A DNA stretch of 64,000 nt from Asanoa ishikariensis (lineage in GTDB: Bacteria > Actinomycetota > Actinomycetes > Mycobacteriales > Micromonosporaceae). Of this stretch, positions 26,512-37,680 are shown piece by piece. The notes under the pieces are model-generated. The model made no database searches. It was not told the origin of the DNA and was given only the letters and a program-made list of their open reading frames with translations. Positions within the stretch are counted from its first letter, which is position 1. The number at the start of each line of letters is the position of its first letter. The stretch lies in NCBI RefSeq assembly GCF_900107455.1, contig NZ_FNQB01000006.1, positions 62,001-126,000 on the forward strand. Reading direction: 5' to 3'. The position numbers and the translations under genes were made by a program.

Positions 26512-27503
26512 TGGAGGCAAAGAAGCCGACACTAGAAGACGTAGGCCGCGCGGCCGGAGTTTCCCGCGCGACCGCATCCCGCGTGATCACCGGCGCGCAC
26601 CGGGTGTCCACCATGACCCGCAACCGCGTCTGGCACGCCGTGGAGGAGCTGGGCTACCACCCAGACCTGGCCGCCCGCGCCCTGGCCAAAGGCCGCACCG
26701 AGGTCATCGACCTGATCGTCATCGACGACGATGCGACGCGGGTGGGCAGCAACCCGTACTACAGCCGCGTCGTGTCCGGCATCCTGTCCGTGCTGGCCGG
26801 CACCGACACCCAGATGCGTACCCACGTGATCGACGAGCCCGAGGCCCTGACCAGACTCGACGACGTGGCCCGCACGGTCGGTGTGGGCGCCCTGCTGGTC
26901 AACGTCCCGCCACCACTGGCGGCCCGTTTCTCCGCGCGCTGCGACCGGGTGGTCTCCCTGGGCCACTCAGCCCCGGGCGTCCCCTCGATCGAGGCGGACA
27001 ACGCGGTAGGCGCGGTCGCCGCGGTCGAACACCTCTACCGCACGGGCCGCCGCAAGGTAGTGGCGGTACACGGCAAACCCAACAACTCCTGCGCGATCGG
27101 CCGCCGCAGCGGCTTCCGCCTGGCCTCGGTCGAAGCCGGCCACGAGCCCATCGGCGCCGAGGGCGGCTTCTGCCTGGAGGCCGGCGTCACCGGCACTCAG
27201 GAACTGCTGGCCGCCCACCCCGACCTGGACGGCATCTTCGCGGCCTGCGACCTGACCGCGATGGGCGTCCTACGAGCCTTGAACGAGAGCGGCCGGCGCG
27301 TCCCGGAAGATGTCGCCCTGGTCGGCTTCGACGACAGCTTCCTGGCCTCGGTGGCAACGCCCGCGATGACCTCGGTCCGCCAGCCCGTCGAACACATGGC
27401 CGCGATGGCCACCCGCGCACTCCTGGCCAACGAGACCGGCCCGCACTGGCAACACATCGAACCGGCCCCGCTCCAGATCCGCCGCAGCTCCGCCGCCGCC
27501 TGA
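26511..27503 (+). CDS. LacI-family transcriptional regulator
   Basis: This 330-residue regulator has the LacI HTH (about 6-52: TLEDVGRAAGVSRATASRVITGAHRVS, hinge ALAKGRTEVIDLIV) and a periplasmic-binding-protein-like sensor (about 60-325, with FAACDLTAMGVLRAL and ALVGFDDSFLASVATPAMTSVRQP). It starts at ATG 26511 overlapping the previous stop (TGATG). No sugar operon is adjacent, so the target is likely elsewhere besides autoregulation by the palindrome 17 bp upstream. The sensor fold suggests a sugar or nucleoside effector. Confidence 0.92.
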   Translation: MEAKKPTLEDVGRAAGVSRATASRVITGAHRVSTMTRNRVWHAVEELGYHPDLAARALAKGRTEVIDLIVIDDDATRVGSNPYYSRVVSGILSVLAGTDTQMRTHVIDEPEALTRLDDVARTVGVGALLVNVPPPLAARFSARCDRVVSLGHSAPGVPSIEADNAVGAVAAVEHLYRTGRRKVVAVHGKPNNSCAIGRRSGFRLASVEAGHEPIGAEGGFCLEAGVTGTQELLAAHPDLDGIFAACDLTAMGVLRALNESGRRVPEDVALVGFDDSFLASVATPAMTSVRQPVEHMAAMATRALLANETGPHWQHIEPAPLQIRRSSAAA

Positions 27504-27525
27504 CCCACCCCTTACGGGCGGGTCA
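27501..27525. terminator. Hairpin between lacI-type gene and fumC covering both stops
   Basis: The sequence TGACCCACCC-CTTAC-GGGCGGGTCA forms a 10-bp stem with one mismatch. It covers the stop of the LacI gene and the TAA of the convergent fumC, so termination of both transcripts occurs within the stop-codon region. Confidence 0.6.
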
Positions 27526-28909
27526 TGCGCAGGACGTCCAGGAGTTCGTCCAGCTCCGCCTCGGAGATCTTTCCGCTGGCTACATGGCCGCGGTCCACGA
27601 CCACCGCGCGAATGGACCGGCCGCTGGCCAGCGCCTCCTTCGCGATGGCGGCCGCCTCGTCGTAGCCCAGGTGCCGGTTCAGCGGGGTGACGATCGACGG
27701 CGAGCCCTCCGCGTACGCACGGGCCACCTCCTCGTTCGCCGCCAGCCCGACGACGCACCGGTCCGCGAGCATCCGGCTCGCCGCGGCCAGCAGCCGCACC
27801 GACTCCAGGATGTTGCGGGCCATCACCGGGAGCATGACGTTGAGCTCGAAGTCGCCCTGTGAGCCCGCGAACGCGATCACCGCGTCGTTGCCGATGACCT
27901 GCGCGGACACCTGGCGTACCGACTCGCAGACCACCGGGTTGACCTTGCCCGGCATGATCGACGAGCCGGGCTGCAGGTCGGGGATCCGCAACTCGCCCAG
28001 ACCGGCACGCGGCCCCGAGCCCATCCACCGGATGTCGTTCGCGATCTTGTACAGGCCGATCGCCACCGTCCGCAACTGTCCCGACGCCTCGACCAGGCCG
28101 TCCCGGGCTCCCTGCGCCTCGAAGTGGTCGCGTGCCTCGGTCAGCGGCAGCCCCGTCGCGTCGCGCAGCCGCTCGATGACCGCCGCCGCGAAACCGGGCG
28201 GCGTGTTGACGCCGGTGCCGACCGCGGTGCCGCCCAGCGGCAGTTCCGCGAGCCGCGGCACGGACGACTCCAGCCGGGCGATGCCGTTGCGGACCTGGGC
28301 CGCGTACCCGCCGAACTCCTGACCCAGGGTGACCGGCGTGGCGTCCATCAGGTGGGTGCGCCCGGCCTTGACCACGGTCGCGAACTCGTCGGCCTTCGCG
28401 GACAGCGCCGCCCCGAGGTGGGCGAGCGCCGGAATCAGCTCGTTGACCACGGCCTCGGTGGCGGCGAGATGGATCGACGACGGGTACACGTCGTTGCTGG
28501 ACTGCGACGCGTTGACGTGGTCGTTGGGGTGCACGTCGCGACCGATCTCGCGGGCCGCGAGGGTCGCGATCACCTCGTTGGCGTTCATGTTCGACGAGGT
28601 ACCGGACCCCGTCTGGAAGACGTCGATCGGGAACTGGTCGTCGAACCCACCGCCGGCGACGTGCGCGGCGGCGACCTGGATCGCCGTCGCCAGGTCTGCG
28701 TCGATCACGCCGAGCGCACCGTTGACGGCGGCCGCGGCCCCCTTGATCTGCGCGAGCGCCCGGATGTTGCCGGGTTCGATCCCCCGCCCGGACACCGGAA
28801 AGTTCTCGACCGCCCGCTGTGTCTGCGCCCGCCACAACGCCTCGGCCGGCACCCGTACCTCACCCATGGTGTCCCGCTCGACGCGGAACCCGTTCTCCTC
28901 GGTCACCAC
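27512..28909 (-). CDS. fumC: Fumarate hydratase, class II
   Basis: This 465-residue enzyme hydrates fumarate to malate without an iron-sulfur cluster. It carries the family signatures: [13 protein letters not shown], the [13 protein letters not shown] block, [11 protein letters not shown], and [11 protein letters not shown], the fumarase/aspartase active-site loop. Length is normal. Start is at one of two adjacent GTG codons (28909 or 28906), with AGGATGGA before them. It lies in a cluster with a second, unrelated fumarase (class I) 1.1 kb upstream, the two separated by a toxin-antitoxin pair. Confidence 0.95.
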   Translation of the reverse strand: MVTEENGFRVERDTMGEVRVPAEALWRAQTQRAVENFPVSGRGIEPGNIRALAQIKGAAAAVNGALGVIDADLATAIQVAAAHVAGGGFDDQFPIDVFQTGSGTSSNMNANEVIATLAAREIGRDVHPNDHVNASQSSNDVYPSSIHLAATEAVVNELIPALAHLGAALSAKADEFATVVKAGRTHLMDATPVTLGQEFGGYAAQVRNGIARLESSVPRLAELPLGGTAVGTGVNTPPGFAAAVIERLRDATGLPLTEARDHFEAQGARDGLVEASGQLRTVAIGLYKIANDIRWMGSGPRAGLGELRIPDLQPGSSIMPGKVNPVVCESVRQVSAQVIGNDAVIAFAGSQGDFELNVMLPVMARNILESVRLLAAASRMLADRCVVGLAANEEVARAYAEGSPSIVTPLNRHLGYDEAAAIAKEALASGRSIRAVVVDRGHVASGKISEAELDELLDVLRMTRP

Positions 28910-28974
28910 TCCATCCTGCCCCCACTACCGGAAGCACGCAGAGTGATCCATACCGCTCATTGGCGCGGCCGAGA

Positions 28975-29682
28975 TCAGTCCACGTCGAACGGATCTCGGC
29001 CGAGCGCTGTCTTGATTGCCTCGCGGAGCGAGATCAACGTTGCGGGATCTGTCGCGTCCGCCCGGTTCTCGAGCTCGTGGGCGATCGCCCGCAGTTCGTC
29101 GGCCGAGACGACGATCGGGACTGCCTCGCCCCGCGGTGTCGACAGCACGAGACCCGCCAGCGCACCTTGATTGCTTACGGTCAGCATGCCCATGCTCAGC
29201 GCTCGCTTGGCGGTCTCGACCTTCATGACCAACCGCAAAGGGTCACCCTTGATCGGCTGGAAGCCGCGCCGCTGGTAGTACTCGGCCACCCGATTGTTGA
29301 TCGCGTCCACCACGATCAATCGACCACCGGCGGCCGTCGCCGCTTTGGTGATGAGCTCCATCGCGTCGAGTAGGAGGTCATCGCTGAGCTGCTGCCCTTG
29401 CAGGGACCGATCAAGGGCAAATCGAGTCAGGAGGTACGCGGGAACGACGCTGAAGCCGCCCGCTTGGCCGCCGGTCAGCCCGGCTCGCTCAACCTGCGTC
29501 GGTGCGACCGAGTAGTAGGCGACGACCTCGTCGCTGTCCTCTCGTGTCCAAACGTAGGTCCGCGAGGTGCCAGCAAGCTGCGCACGGTGAGCCTGCTTGG
29601 CGAGCCACTCGTCGAGAGCCGGTTCACCGCACTCGAACTGGCGCAGCTTGTGATGATCTTTCAATCGACTCGAAAGAAACAC
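28975..29682 (-). CDS. GNAT-family acetyltransferase toxin (TacT-like) with C-terminal extension
   Basis: This 235-residue protein has a GNAT domain typical of tRNA-acetylating TacT/AtaT toxins: FECGEPALDEWLAKQA near residue 15-30, then VVPAYLLTRFALDRSLQGQ (acetyl-CoA loop, in which RSLQGQ replaces RxxQGQ/GxGxG) and the conserved AAGGRLIVVDAIN. GNAT toxins end near residue 165; here about 70 more residues follow, with LVLSTPRGEAVPIVVSADEL, resembling Phd/YefM antitoxins. Start is GTG 29682, one base past the antitoxin stop, with GACGGG upstream; the longer frame is not needed. Toxin role is inferred from its DUF1778 partner. Confidence 0.85.
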   Translation of the reverse strand: MFLSSRLKDHHKLRQFECGEPALDEWLAKQAHRAQLAGTSRTYVWTREDSDEVVAYYSVAPTQVERAGLTGGQAGGFSVVPAYLLTRFALDRSLQGQQLSDDLLLDAMELITKAATAAGGRLIVVDAINNRVAEYYQRRGFQPIKGDPLRLVMKVETAKRALSMGMLTVSNQGALAGLVLSTPRGEAVPIVVSADELRAIAHELENRADATDPATLISLREAIKTALGRDPFDVD

Positions 29683-29683
29683 T

Positions 29684-29953
29684 TCACACCCGTCGGAAAC
29701 GCCTGGGCCGATTCGCGATTTCAGTGAGCGCTGGGGCCTCGTCTGCCTCGTCAAGCGACGAGATGAGCAGATCGAATTGCTCTGCGGGCATTACGGTGCG
29801 GTGTGCCCTGGCGAGAACCCTGTCCGCTTCCGCACGTGCCGAACGCACCATGAAAGCAGACACGGGTTCGCCAAGTAGCTCGGCCGCTTCGGAGATGCGT
29901 GACTTGCTGGCTTCGTCGGCTCGCACCTCGATGCGCTCAGTCTTGGAACTCAT
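29684..29953 (-). CDS. DUF1778 ribbon-helix-helix antitoxin (TacA-like)
   Basis: This 89-residue protein begins SSKTERIEVRADEASKSR, the MetJ/Arc ribbon strand and first helix of DUF1778 antitoxins, and continues with SAFMVRSARAEADRVL and the C-terminal tail that wraps the toxin. The ATG at 29953 has GGAG six bases upstream and is preferred over the ATG four codons earlier. Its stop lies one base before the toxin GTG, so the two are co-translated. TacA proteins neutralise the GNAT toxin and repress the shared promoter. Confidence 0.88.
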   Translation of the reverse strand: MSSKTERIEVRADEASKSRISEAAELLGEPVSAFMVRSARAEADRVLARAHRTVMPAEQFDLLISSLDEADEAPALTEIANRPRRFRRV

Positions 29954-29976
29954 CCGAGACTCCATCCGTCGTGCGG

Positions 29977-30006
29977 TGTACCCAACCCACTGTACGGCGA
30001 ATGTAC
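29977..30006. promoter_or_regulatory. TGTAC repeats upstream of the toxin-antitoxin pair
   Basis: TGTAC occurs at 29977, 29991 and 30002, the last two followed by GGC. The repeated half-site lies within 55 bp upstream of the antitoxin and is a plausible target for TacA autoregulation by a ribbon-helix-helix dimer. Confidence 0.35.
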
Positions 30007-30040
30007 GGCACGTCCTAACGAAATGCGTGACCCGCGGTTG

Positions 30041-31705
<1,665 letters not shown>

Positions 31706-31716
31706 GAGCGGCTAGC

Positions 31717-33135
31717 TTAGTTGCCCTTGCAGACCTCTTGTTTGGGGCCGCCGCAGTTGTCGTCGTCATTGCCCGGGTTGCCCGAATTGCCGCCTGCGGG
31801 CGGTACGGCGGGCACTCCGCCGCCGCCCTGGAACAGCAGGTAGGCCAGGTCGCGACCGCTCACGATGATCATGCCGGCCGGGCCGACGGCGAGTACGTCG
31901 GCGTCCGAGCGCACATTGACCAGTTCCGCGCCGGTGCCCGGGTTGACCGCGATGATCCGGTCGGGCTTCTCGTCGACCACCACGACCGCGGGCGGGGTCA
32001 GCGCGACGCTACTGCGCGGCGCCGCCGGTCGCTGCCAGCGGCCCTTGCCACCTAGCTCCACGGTGCGCACGACACCGCCGTCGGCGGTACGCACGACCGC
32101 GTACCGGTCGTCGACACCCAGCAGGTGCTCGCCGGGTGCGCTGGTGAACAGGATCCGGCCGTCGTACGCGTCGATCACCAGCTCCCGGGCGTCGGCCGCG
32201 ACCCCGACGACGACGTTGCGGCCACCGGCCGGGTCGTCCCGCTGCGCGCATCCGCCGTCCTTCGCGGTGCGCAGGTTGATCCCCGCGTTGCGCCACACCT
32301 CGCCACCGGTCGCCGCGTCAGACGCGACCACCGAGAAGTAACAGGTGCCGTCGGCCGACACGGCCTTGATCCGCAGCACCCGGCCGCCGACCACCACGAC
32401 CCGCTCGTCGCGCTCCGGCTCGAGCTCGCGGACCACCTGGCCGGCGGCGGTGTCGACGATGAAGACGCGGTTGTCGATCGGCAGCCCGAGCATCGGCGGC
32501 ATCAGGTCCGGGCCGGCGGCGTTGTCGTCGATCCGCCTGGCGGTCATCGGTTGGGTGCCGAGGATGTCGGGGTTGTCGGCGAACAGCACGAACCCGATGC
32601 CGGGGATCTCGACGCTCCACAGTGGCGTGCTGCCGCGCGGGTCCCAGGCGGTCAGCGTGCAGTCCTCCGGGCCGTGGCAGCGCACGTCGAGCAGGCCGTT
32701 GCGGTAGGTCCAGACCGCCCGCGCCTCGGTGTCCTTGCGGCGCAGCGAGCCCGTCATCGGGTCGACGACCTCGTACCCCTTGACCAGCAGCTTGCCGGTG
32801 ACCACGACGGCGTTGTTGCCCTCGCCGGCGACCGCGGCCCAGTCGGCCTTGTGCTCCCAGAGCTGCGCGCCCGAGCCGAGGCCGCGCGACTCGACGAGCG
32901 TGCGGTGCTCGATGATCACCGCTCCGCCCGCGATGGTGCCGCTGCGCGGGGTGCCGCCGAGGCGCTGCTGCCACACCGGGGCCGGGGTCGTCATCGAGCT
33001 GGAGGTGCTGACCATCGCCCCGACCTTGTCGAGCAGCGGATCCAGCACGCCGGTGAAGTAGCCCACGACGAGGAGGACCGCCACGAACGCGGCCCAGCAC
33101 TTCACACAGGGGCCCTTACCCCTAGCCACCGGCAC
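31717..33135 (-). CDS. Membrane-anchored PQQ-like beta-propeller protein
   Basis: This 472-residue protein has one N-terminal transmembrane helix (about 13-30) and a long extracytoplasmic region with repeating strand blades and WTYRNGL, LWSVEIPGI, GEVWRNAGI and similar motifs that mark PQQ/WD-type propellers. It ends in a glycine/proline-rich tail with two Cys residues. No catalytic motif or lipobox was found. GTG at 33135 is chosen since the helix starts soon after. One of three such proteins in this window. Function unknown; a scaffold or ligand-sensing role is a guess. Confidence 0.75.
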   Translation of the reverse strand: MPVARGKGPCVKCWAAFVAVLLVVGYFTGVLDPLLDKVGAMVSTSSSMTTPAPVWQQRLGGTPRSGTIAGGAVIIEHRTLVESRGLGSGAQLWEHKADWAAVAGEGNNAVVVTGKLLVKGYEVVDPMTGSLRRKDTEARAVWTYRNGLLDVRCHGPEDCTLTAWDPRGSTPLWSVEIPGIGFVLFADNPDILGTQPMTARRIDDNAAGPDLMPPMLGLPIDNRVFIVDTAAGQVVRELEPERDERVVVVGGRVLRIKAVSADGTCYFSVVASDAATGGEVWRNAGINLRTAKDGGCAQRDDPAGGRNVVVGVAADARELVIDAYDGRILFTSAPGEHLLGVDDRYAVVRTADGGVVRTVELGGKGRWQRPAAPRSSVALTPPAVVVVDEKPDRIIAVNPGTGAELVNVRSDADVLAVGPAGMIIVSGRDLAYLLFQGGGGVPAVPPAGGNSGNPGNDDDNCGGPKQEVCKGN

Positions 33136-33201
33136 ACCGTAGCCACGCGCCGACAGGAGATCGGGGACGGCGATTAACCCGTGTCGATCGGATTTGCGAG
33201 A

Positions 33202-33708
33202 TTAATCCGCGTCTGCTGCCGGGGCACCGTCGGCGGCGGCCGCCACCAGCGGCAACACCCGGAACGCGATCTGCTCCGTCAACGAGATGATCGTCGACGC
33301 GCGGGCCACCGCTCCGTGCGCGACGATCCGGTCGATCACCCGTTGCAGGTCCGCGTTGGACCGGGCGACGACCCGGCACATCAGGTCGCCGGAGCCGGTG
33401 ATGGTGTGCGCCTCCAGCACCTCGGGGATGCGCGACAGGTGCACCGCGACCGGGTCGTGCCCCTGCCGCTGACTGATCTCCAAGGTCACGAAGGCGGTCA
33501 CACCGTAGCCGATCGAGGCCGGCTCGATCTCCGGGCCGAAGCCGCGGATCACGCCCCGGGCGACGAGCTTGTCGAGCCGCGCCTGCACGGTGCCGCGAGC
33601 CACCCGCAGCCGCCGCGCGCATTCGAGCACACCGATCCGGGGCTCCGCCGCCAGCAGTTTGATCAAGGCAGCGTCCAGGCCGTCGAGCTGGACAATTTGC
33701 GACGTCAT
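33202..33708 (-). CDS. Lrp/AsnC-family transcriptional regulator
   Basis: This 168-residue regulator has the AsnC HTH (about 8-55: LDGLDAALIKLLAAEPRIG, then ECARRLRVARGTVQARLDKL) and a RAM effector domain (about 70-150, GFGPEIEPASIGYGVTAFV and GSGDLMCRVVARSNADL). ATG 33708 has GGAGG nine bases upstream and is preferred to the ATG three codons earlier. It is divergent from hppD with 115 bp between, the usual layout for an amino-acid-responsive regulator of tyrosine catabolism. Effector, probably tyrosine or an aromatic acid, is inferred. Confidence 0.9.
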   Translation of the reverse strand: MTSQIVQLDGLDAALIKLLAAEPRIGVLECARRLRVARGTVQARLDKLVARGVIRGFGPEIEPASIGYGVTAFVTLEISQRQGHDPVAVHLSRIPEVLEAHTITGSGDLMCRVVARSNADLQRVIDRIVAHGAVARASTIISLTEQIAFRVLPLVAAAADGAPAADAD

Positions 33709-33729
33709 TTCGCCCATCCTCCGGACGGA

Positions 33730-33759
33730 TTGCACAACCTGCTTAGACAATTCTAGGAC
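33730..33759 (+). promoter_or_regulatory. Candidate hppD promoter in the Lrp/hppD interval
   Basis: TTGCAC and TAGGAC, 18 bp apart, form a plausible sigma-70-type promoter toward hppD. The AT-rich TAGACAATTCTA sequence inside the spacer is a near-inverted repeat of the sort bound by Lrp/AsnC proteins. Confidence 0.4.
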
Positions 33760-33787
33760 AGTTGACCAGCCGCTGCGTGGCAGGTGA

Positions 33788-35023
<1,236 letters not shown>

Positions 35024-35033
35024 CACTGTCGGG

Positions 35034-35663
35034 ATGCACCCCGACCCCCAGGCAACACCCGGCGCGCGGGACCCGCGCCAGCCCGGGCCGGCGGGCCAAC
35101 TGCCGGCCGGCCCGGGCCACATACCTATCCAGCCGGGGTACGCCGGACCGCCGCCACCGTGGCAACCACGGATCGGCCCGACCGGCCATCCGCTGGCGAG
35201 CTTCGGCGACCGGTTCCTCGCGTACCTGATCGACAGCTTGATCCTCGCCCTGGCCAGTTTCGTGGTCGCCTGCCCGGTCATGATCTTGATGTTCGCCACG
35301 GTGCTGAACGACGGCGGCGAGCGCAACGAGCTGACGGGCGGCACGATCGTGGCGCTGGTGGTGGGCTACGGCGCGCTGTTCGTGTTCCAGTTCGTCTTCA
35401 GCTACCTCTACTTCGTGGAGTACCAACTGCGATCCGGACAGACGGTCGGCAAGCGGGTGATGTCGCTGCGGGTGCTTCCGATCAGCGGCCGGCCACTCGA
35501 CCGCGGGGCACTGGTCCGCCGCTACCTGGTGCAGTTCGTCGCCGGCGGGTTCGTCCCGTTCTTCGGCTTCGTCGATGGTCTCTGGCAACTGTGGGATCAG
35601 CCGCTCCAGCAGACCCTCCACGACAAGGCGGCCGAGACAGTGGTAGCTAAGGTCGTGCAGTGA
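35034..35663 (+). CDS. RDD-family membrane protein
   Basis: This 209-residue protein has a Pro/Gly-rich cytosolic N-terminus (about 1-50) and an RDD domain with three or four membrane helices. The family hallmark is GDRFLAYLIDSLIL, where Arg and Asp pairs sit in helix 1, and TVGKRVMSLRVL near 140. RDD proteins are thought to transport small molecules or ions in some bacteria but no activity is certain. ATG at 35034 has weak upstream support and could be leaderless. The next gene overlaps by GTGA. Confidence 0.85.
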   Translation: MHPDPQATPGARDPRQPGPAGQLPAGPGHIPIQPGYAGPPPPWQPRIGPTGHPLASFGDRFLAYLIDSLILALASFVVACPVMILMFATVLNDGGERNELTGGTIVALVVGYGALFVFQFVFSYLYFVEYQLRSGQTVGKRVMSLRVLPISGRPLDRGALVRRYLVQFVAGGFVPFFGFVDGLWQLWDQPLQQTLHDKAAETVVAKVVQ

Positions 35664-36604
35664 GCTCAGTGCCCCCGGGTTGGTACAAAGACCCAGCCGA
35701 ACCGACGACCCAGCGCTATTGGGACGGTGAAGGCTGGATCGGCGCGCCTCTTCCCGCCGACGCGACGCCACCCGACGGCCCACCGGAGCTGCCGCCACCG
35801 CCGGAGCCGCAGACCCCGCCCGCGGACGCGGCGCCCGTCTCGCCCGGTGTGCCGGCGCCCGCACAGACCCCCGGCTACAACGCCTACCCCGGCTACGGCA
35901 CCCCGCCGCCCGCCAACGGGCACCCGGGTCAGGGCCAGGCCTACGGGCACGCCGGCTACGGCGTGCCGGGCGGTCCCGCGTACCCGCCGGTGCAGACCCT
36001 CCAGCAGCCGGCGGTCGCGCCGATCGGTGTCCCGCTGGCCTCCCCCGGCCTGCGGCTGGTCGCCCGGTTGATCGACGTCGCCGCTGTGCTGCTGCTCAAC
36101 GTCGTGGTCAACGGCTGGTTCGTCTACCAGTACGTCCAGGAGATCGCGCCGTTCTACCGGGAGTTCAACGCCCGCGCCCAGGACGGCGAGTCGTTCGGCT
36201 CGCTGATGCAGATGGCGCCCAGTGCCGAGGCCAGCCGGCTGCAGCTCGTGATCCTGATCATCGCCTGCGCCCTCTGGTTCGCCTACGAGGTGCCGGCCGT
36301 CGCCAACACCGGCCAGACCCTGGGCAAGCGCGTGGTCGGCCTGCGTGTCGTCCGCGTCGACGGAGCTCCCAAGCTGGGCTTCGGCCGCTCGCTGCGCCGG
36401 TGGAACCTGCTCGGCCTGCCGATGCTGTTCTGGACCTGCTGCGTCGGCTTCATCTGGCAGATCGTCGACTGCTTCTGGCTGACCGTCGACCGCCCGCTGC
36501 ACCAGGCGCTGCACGACAAGGCCGCCCGCACGGTCGTGGTCGTCGCCAACCCCCGCCCGCCGGCCGGCGCCAGCCCGCCGCAGACTCCTGGAGGCTCGTC
36601 ATGA
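35660..36604 (+). CDS. DUF2510-RDD membrane protein
   Basis: This 314-residue protein begins with a DUF2510 motif (PPGWYKDPAEPTTQRYWDG), then a long proline/glycine/tyrosine-rich linker (about 35-120), then an RDD domain (about 125-290) with the ARLIDV signature and TLGKRVVGLRVV. It likely sits in the membrane with the DUF2510 in the cytosol. The GTG overlaps the preceding RDD gene's stop and its own stop overlaps the aminotransferase ATG, so the three are translated together. Confidence 0.87.
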   Translation: MSSVPPGWYKDPAEPTTQRYWDGEGWIGAPLPADATPPDGPPELPPPPEPQTPPADAAPVSPGVPAPAQTPGYNAYPGYGTPPPANGHPGQGQAYGHAGYGVPGGPAYPPVQTLQQPAVAPIGVPLASPGLRLVARLIDVAAVLLLNVVVNGWFVYQYVQEIAPFYREFNARAQDGESFGSLMQMAPSAEASRLQLVILIIACALWFAYEVPAVANTGQTLGKRVVGLRVVRVDGAPKLGFGRSLRRWNLLGLPMLFWTCCVGFIWQIVDCFWLTVDRPLHQALHDKAARTVVVVANPRPPAGASPPQTPGGSS

Positions 36605-37680
36605 CCCCCCGACTCACCCGGGCCGACCTCGACGCGCTGCCCAGCTACGTGCCCGGCCGCAGCCCCGCCGATCTGGCCCGCGAGCTCGGCCTGCCGCAGG
36701 CGATCAAGCTGGCCAGCAACGAGGTGCCGTACGGCCCGCTGCCCGGGGTCGTCGAGGCGATCGCGGAGGCCGCGGCCAACTCGCACCGCTACCCGGACAT
36801 GGGCGTCGTCGAGCTGCGCGAGGCGTTCGCGGCTTCGCTGGGTGTCGACGCCGAGCGCGTCGCCACCGGCTGCGGTTCGGTCGCGCTGGCCGAGCACCTC
36901 GTGCGGGCCACCTGCCTGCCCGGCGACGAGGTCGTCTACTCGTGGCGCTCGTTCGAGGCCTACCCGATCATCGCGGCCACCGCCGGTGCCACCAGCGTGC
37001 GCGTACCCAACACCGGCGCGCACGGCCACGACCTGAAGGCGATGTCGGCGGCGATCACCGACCGGACCCGCTTGATCTTCGTCTGTAGCCCCAACAACCC
37101 CACTGGCACAGCGATCAGCCGCGCCGACCTCACCCGCTTCCTCGACTCCGTGCCGGACGACGTGCTGGTGGTGCTCGACGAGGCGTACCGCGAGTTCGTG
37201 ACCGACCCCGACGTGCCCGACGGCCTTGAGGCGCACGGCCACCGCCCGAACGTGGCCGTGCTGCGCACCCTGTCCAAGGCCTGGGGCCTGGCCGGTCTGC
37301 GCGTCGGCTACCTGGTCGCCCAACCGGTGGTCGCCGCGGCCGTGCGCAAGGTCATCACGCCGTTCTCCACCAGCGCCGTGGCCCAGGCCGCCGCGCTCGC
37401 CGCGCTCCAGCAGGCCGACGAGGTCGCCCGCCGGTGCGCCCTGGTGATCGCCGAGCGCGACCGGGTCACCACCGCGATCCGTGCGCTCGTGCCGGACGTG
37501 CCGGACTCGCAGGCCAACTTCGTCTGGCTGCCGCTGGGCGCCGGCTCCGCCGAGTTCGCGGCCGCCTGCGAGAAGCAGGGCGTGATCGTCCGGCCGTTCC
37601 AGGGCGACGGCGTACGCGTCACGATCGGCACCCCGGAGGAGAACGACGCCTTCCTGACGGCGGCCGTCTCCGCGCTCTAG
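36601..37680 (+). CDS. hisC: Histidinol-phosphate/aromatic-amino-acid aminotransferase
   Basis: This 359-residue fold-I PLP aminotransferase has ASNEVPYGPLPGV (substrate-binding), SPNNPTGT, the Asp/Tyr pair LDEAYREF, the PLP-Lys motif TLSKAWGLAGLRVG, and Arg-binding GVRVTIG near the C-terminus. The family includes HisC and the Pat-type aromatic aminotransferase of actinobacteria. Between hppD and fahA, it most likely removes the amino group of tyrosine to give 4-hydroxyphenylpyruvate, though HisC activity is equally consistent with the fold. ATG overlaps the RDD stop; TAG shares the CTAG palindrome with the convergent gene. Confidence 0.9.
   Translation: MTPRLTRADLDALPSYVPGRSPADLARELGLPQAIKLASNEVPYGPLPGVVEAIAEAAANSHRYPDMGVVELREAFAASLGVDAERVATGCGSVALAEHLVRATCLPGDEVVYSWRSFEAYPIIAATAGATSVRVPNTGAHGHDLKAMSAAITDRTRLIFVCSPNNPTGTAISRADLTRFLDSVPDDVLVVLDEAYREFVTDPDVPDGLEAHGHRPNVAVLRTLSKAWGLAGLRVGYLVAQPVVAAAVRKVITPFSTSAVAQAAALAALQQADEVARRCALVIAERDRVTTAIRALVPDVPDSQANFVWLPLGAGSAEFAAACEKQGVIVRPFQGDGVRVTIGTPEENDAFLTAAVSAL

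Noticed and set aside
28974-29373. Plus-strand frames over the GNAT toxin
   Set aside because: Shadows of the toxin gene.
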